This document shows, one piece after another, positions 62,201 through 64,000 of a stretch of 64,000 nucleotides of DNA. The position numbers were made by a program, and so were the translations under genes. The first letter of the stretch is position 1, and the number at the start of each line of letters is the position of its first letter. The stretch lies in assembly GCA_047967505.1 (NCBI GenBank), contig CM106541.1, one strand, 5' to 3'. The stretch comes from Dipteris shenzhenensis. Taxonomy: Eukaryota; Polypodiophyta; Polypodiopsida; Gleicheniales. Below the pieces are notes generated by a model. That model had not been told where the DNA came from. It did not search any database and saw nothing but the letters and a program-made list of their open reading frames with translations.

Positions 62201-64000
62201 AGAGTTTGCTACAAGAATATCACATGTCAAATAAAGCATAACACGTGTTACTTCCATGTGAGTCTTCTAGTGCACGGTTACACAGCACGGTTACACACTT
62301 AAAGGGCTCATTTGAGAAAACGAGTATGAACCAAGCCACAACAACAACTTCGATCAGTTCTAAAGAACTTACAACACAACTAATGATATTTTGAGGGAAA
62401 CTCTCAACTATGGATTCCAAAACTTCATCCACAAATTGTACAACCCCTCTCTCTTTACCCAAATCATGTTCATGGCACACTACATCCACAACGGCATGAA
62501 TGGAGCCCAAAAATTGCAAGGAGCCTAGCAATACCAGCAACAAAGTCTCGTACAGTAGACACACAAGAACTTGCTCCTAAAAATGGAGTACAACCACAAG
62601 AACCTGCTACATAAACTGCCTCAGCTACACCATTGGTGGCCTGCTAGCGAAGGTCCACTACCTCTATCTTAAGCAAACTACTATACCAATAACCTCAAAG
62701 ATGTGGTGTCCCATTGCATGTTCACCCAACTTGGCTCCAATAGAACCACAAGAACTTGCCCTAAAAATGAAAGCAGTGCCACAAGAACCTATTGAGTCGG
62801 ATGTGTTGGTACAATTGAATGCCACCTTGCTACTACTGCAAAAAAATGTTGCACCAATCAAAGTCATCATTAACAATTTAAATGCATCTACACCCAACAA
62901 TCCACCGTAGTTCTTGAAGGCCCACCTAGCTAACCCTTTTGCGGCATGGTTGATATTGAGGTACGCGGCATTCCAGCAGTCTTGATAATTTGTTATTGTT
63001 TGATATATGGGTTCACCAACATGCCCATGCACCCATCACATATTATCTCTAGTTGAGTCATAAGGTTAGGCATAAATCCAAGAAATTGCATTTAGTCATC
63101 TCACATTGTGAATTCTCTAAAATCACACATGTTAAGAAACAATCCACAACAGAGAAGTATAAACAACTATGTTCCAAAGATCCAAAGAAGGCAAAAATAA
63201 TGGAGAAGTTCATGGCATACTTGGTTGGCTTCACTCAAAGAGCCTTCAATGTCTTCAAAAGGTGCCAAGAAGCTTAAGTGGTCACCTCCACTATGTCATC
63301 CTCGCCAAGCTTCAACAAAACTAGCTCATACACAACTTGAGCATTTAAAGGACAATTTTTTATCTCCAAGATGTGGATGATGAGCTTTCCCATCAAAACA
63401 TTTCCATCAAACTCCAAGAATAGCTCACTCAAGTAGAGGCAGAACTTGCCTCGAAAAAAGCTTGTGCTGATAGCTTGGAATGCCAATGCATAAAAACTAT
63501 ACCATCGAGTAGGCCCAGTGTGATCAAAAGAACCACCCAAATGGGAACTACCCGATTGGTTTATCGGTGTGTTAAGAGTCATGAGCAATATGTAGTGATG
63601 TTGGAAACTCATCAAGGGATATGTGGGGGTTTAGGAAGGTTGTAGCCCAGAATTTATTTTTGTGGCATTGGAGTTTGTGGTACCTAAAACATCAATTTCA
63701 ATAGTTGTTGGCCTAGGAGGAGAAGCTGTTGGTGGAATACAAAGGTCTGGGTAGACTAGAATACAACATTTTGAATGTTTAAAATAGGTAAAATAGTTTT
63801 GGTGTTTTATTCCCAAATAGGTCTTCATCCTAATTAACAAAAAATAAGATGTATGGTGCTCTAGCAAATGGTCAGTAGGTTGAATTTTGGAACACTTGAG
63901 CTTGCCACATTGGATGGGATTAAGCTTTGAAACCAATCAATGGTTTTCGACTGAAGCATTATTTTGGTTTTCAATTGAAGCTATATTTTTGGTTAATACA
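62201..64000. other. No recognised gene
   Basis: Minus frames of 114 codons (62220-62564), 122 codons (62664-63032) and 113 codons (63274-63615), and a plus frame of 74 codons (63053-63277), show no known motif. Two minus frames are moderately hydrophobic. They could be pieces of a decayed gene, but nothing supports a call. Confidence 0.35.

Overview
The window looks like repeat-dominated nuclear DNA from a land plant. The evidence is an intronless leucine-rich-repeat receptor kinase of the phytosulfokine-receptor type, a PLS-class pentatricopeptide-repeat (PPR) gene, and plant-type Ty1/copia, Ty3/gypsy, L1-like LINE and CACTA remnants. The very regular 101-residue PPR period and the abundance of (CT)n and CATG-rich simple repeats fit a large genome, perhaps a fern or other non-flowering plant. 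That taxonomic guess is weak. There are no bacterial operons, CRISPR arrays or rRNA genes, and I recognised no tRNA gene by eye.

Layout. 0.3-1.1 kb: a gypsy-type LTR. 1.9-8.1 kb: a decayed L1-like LINE split by a structurally complete but dead copia element (2319-7304) with paired LTRs, primer-binding site, polypurine tract and a near-perfect 5-bp target-site duplication. 8.6-9.7 kb: an unrecognised broken reading frame. 10.1-12.2 kb: a large foldback (inverted repeat) built from 13-bp and 20-bp tandem repeats, followed by a polypyrimidine tract and an AT-rich palindromic tract. 13.1-15.9 kb: a decayed CACTA transposase. 15.9-19.8 kb: no recognisable genes. 19.8-22.9 kb (minus strand): the receptor kinase, the best-supported host gene, with a low-complexity upstream region. 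24.6-30.5 kb: no genes, but an extreme simple-sequence block at 27.6-28.9 kb. 30.5-32.3 kb (minus): LINE reverse-transcriptase 3' part. 32.4-36.7 kb: a second dead copia. 37.6-38.7 kb (plus) and 39.7-46.1 kb (minus): two gypsy copies facing each other, both with a long leader of degenerate ~26-bp repeats before gag. 48-49.4 kb: copia gag-protease fragment. 49.4-51.0 kb (minus): a third gypsy 5' end. 53.9-56.4 kb (minus): the PPR gene. 56.5-60 kb: simple repeats. 59.9-60.6 kb: an unrecognised coiled-coil-like pseudogene. 60.8-62.2 kb: copia RT-RNase H tail plus 3' LTR. The rest shows nothing I recognise.

The two host genes have no visible functional link. One would act at the plasma membrane in peptide perception, the other in organelle RNA processing. 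The transposons are nearly all dead. Their in-frame stops are predominantly TAG where related proteins have Gln or Trp, as expected from long-term cytosine methylation and deamination. I found no convincing new multi-gene system. The most unusual structures are the foldback minisatellite locus, the repeat-filled gypsy leaders, a nearly identical ~350-bp tandem duplication, and two unrecognised decayed reading frames.
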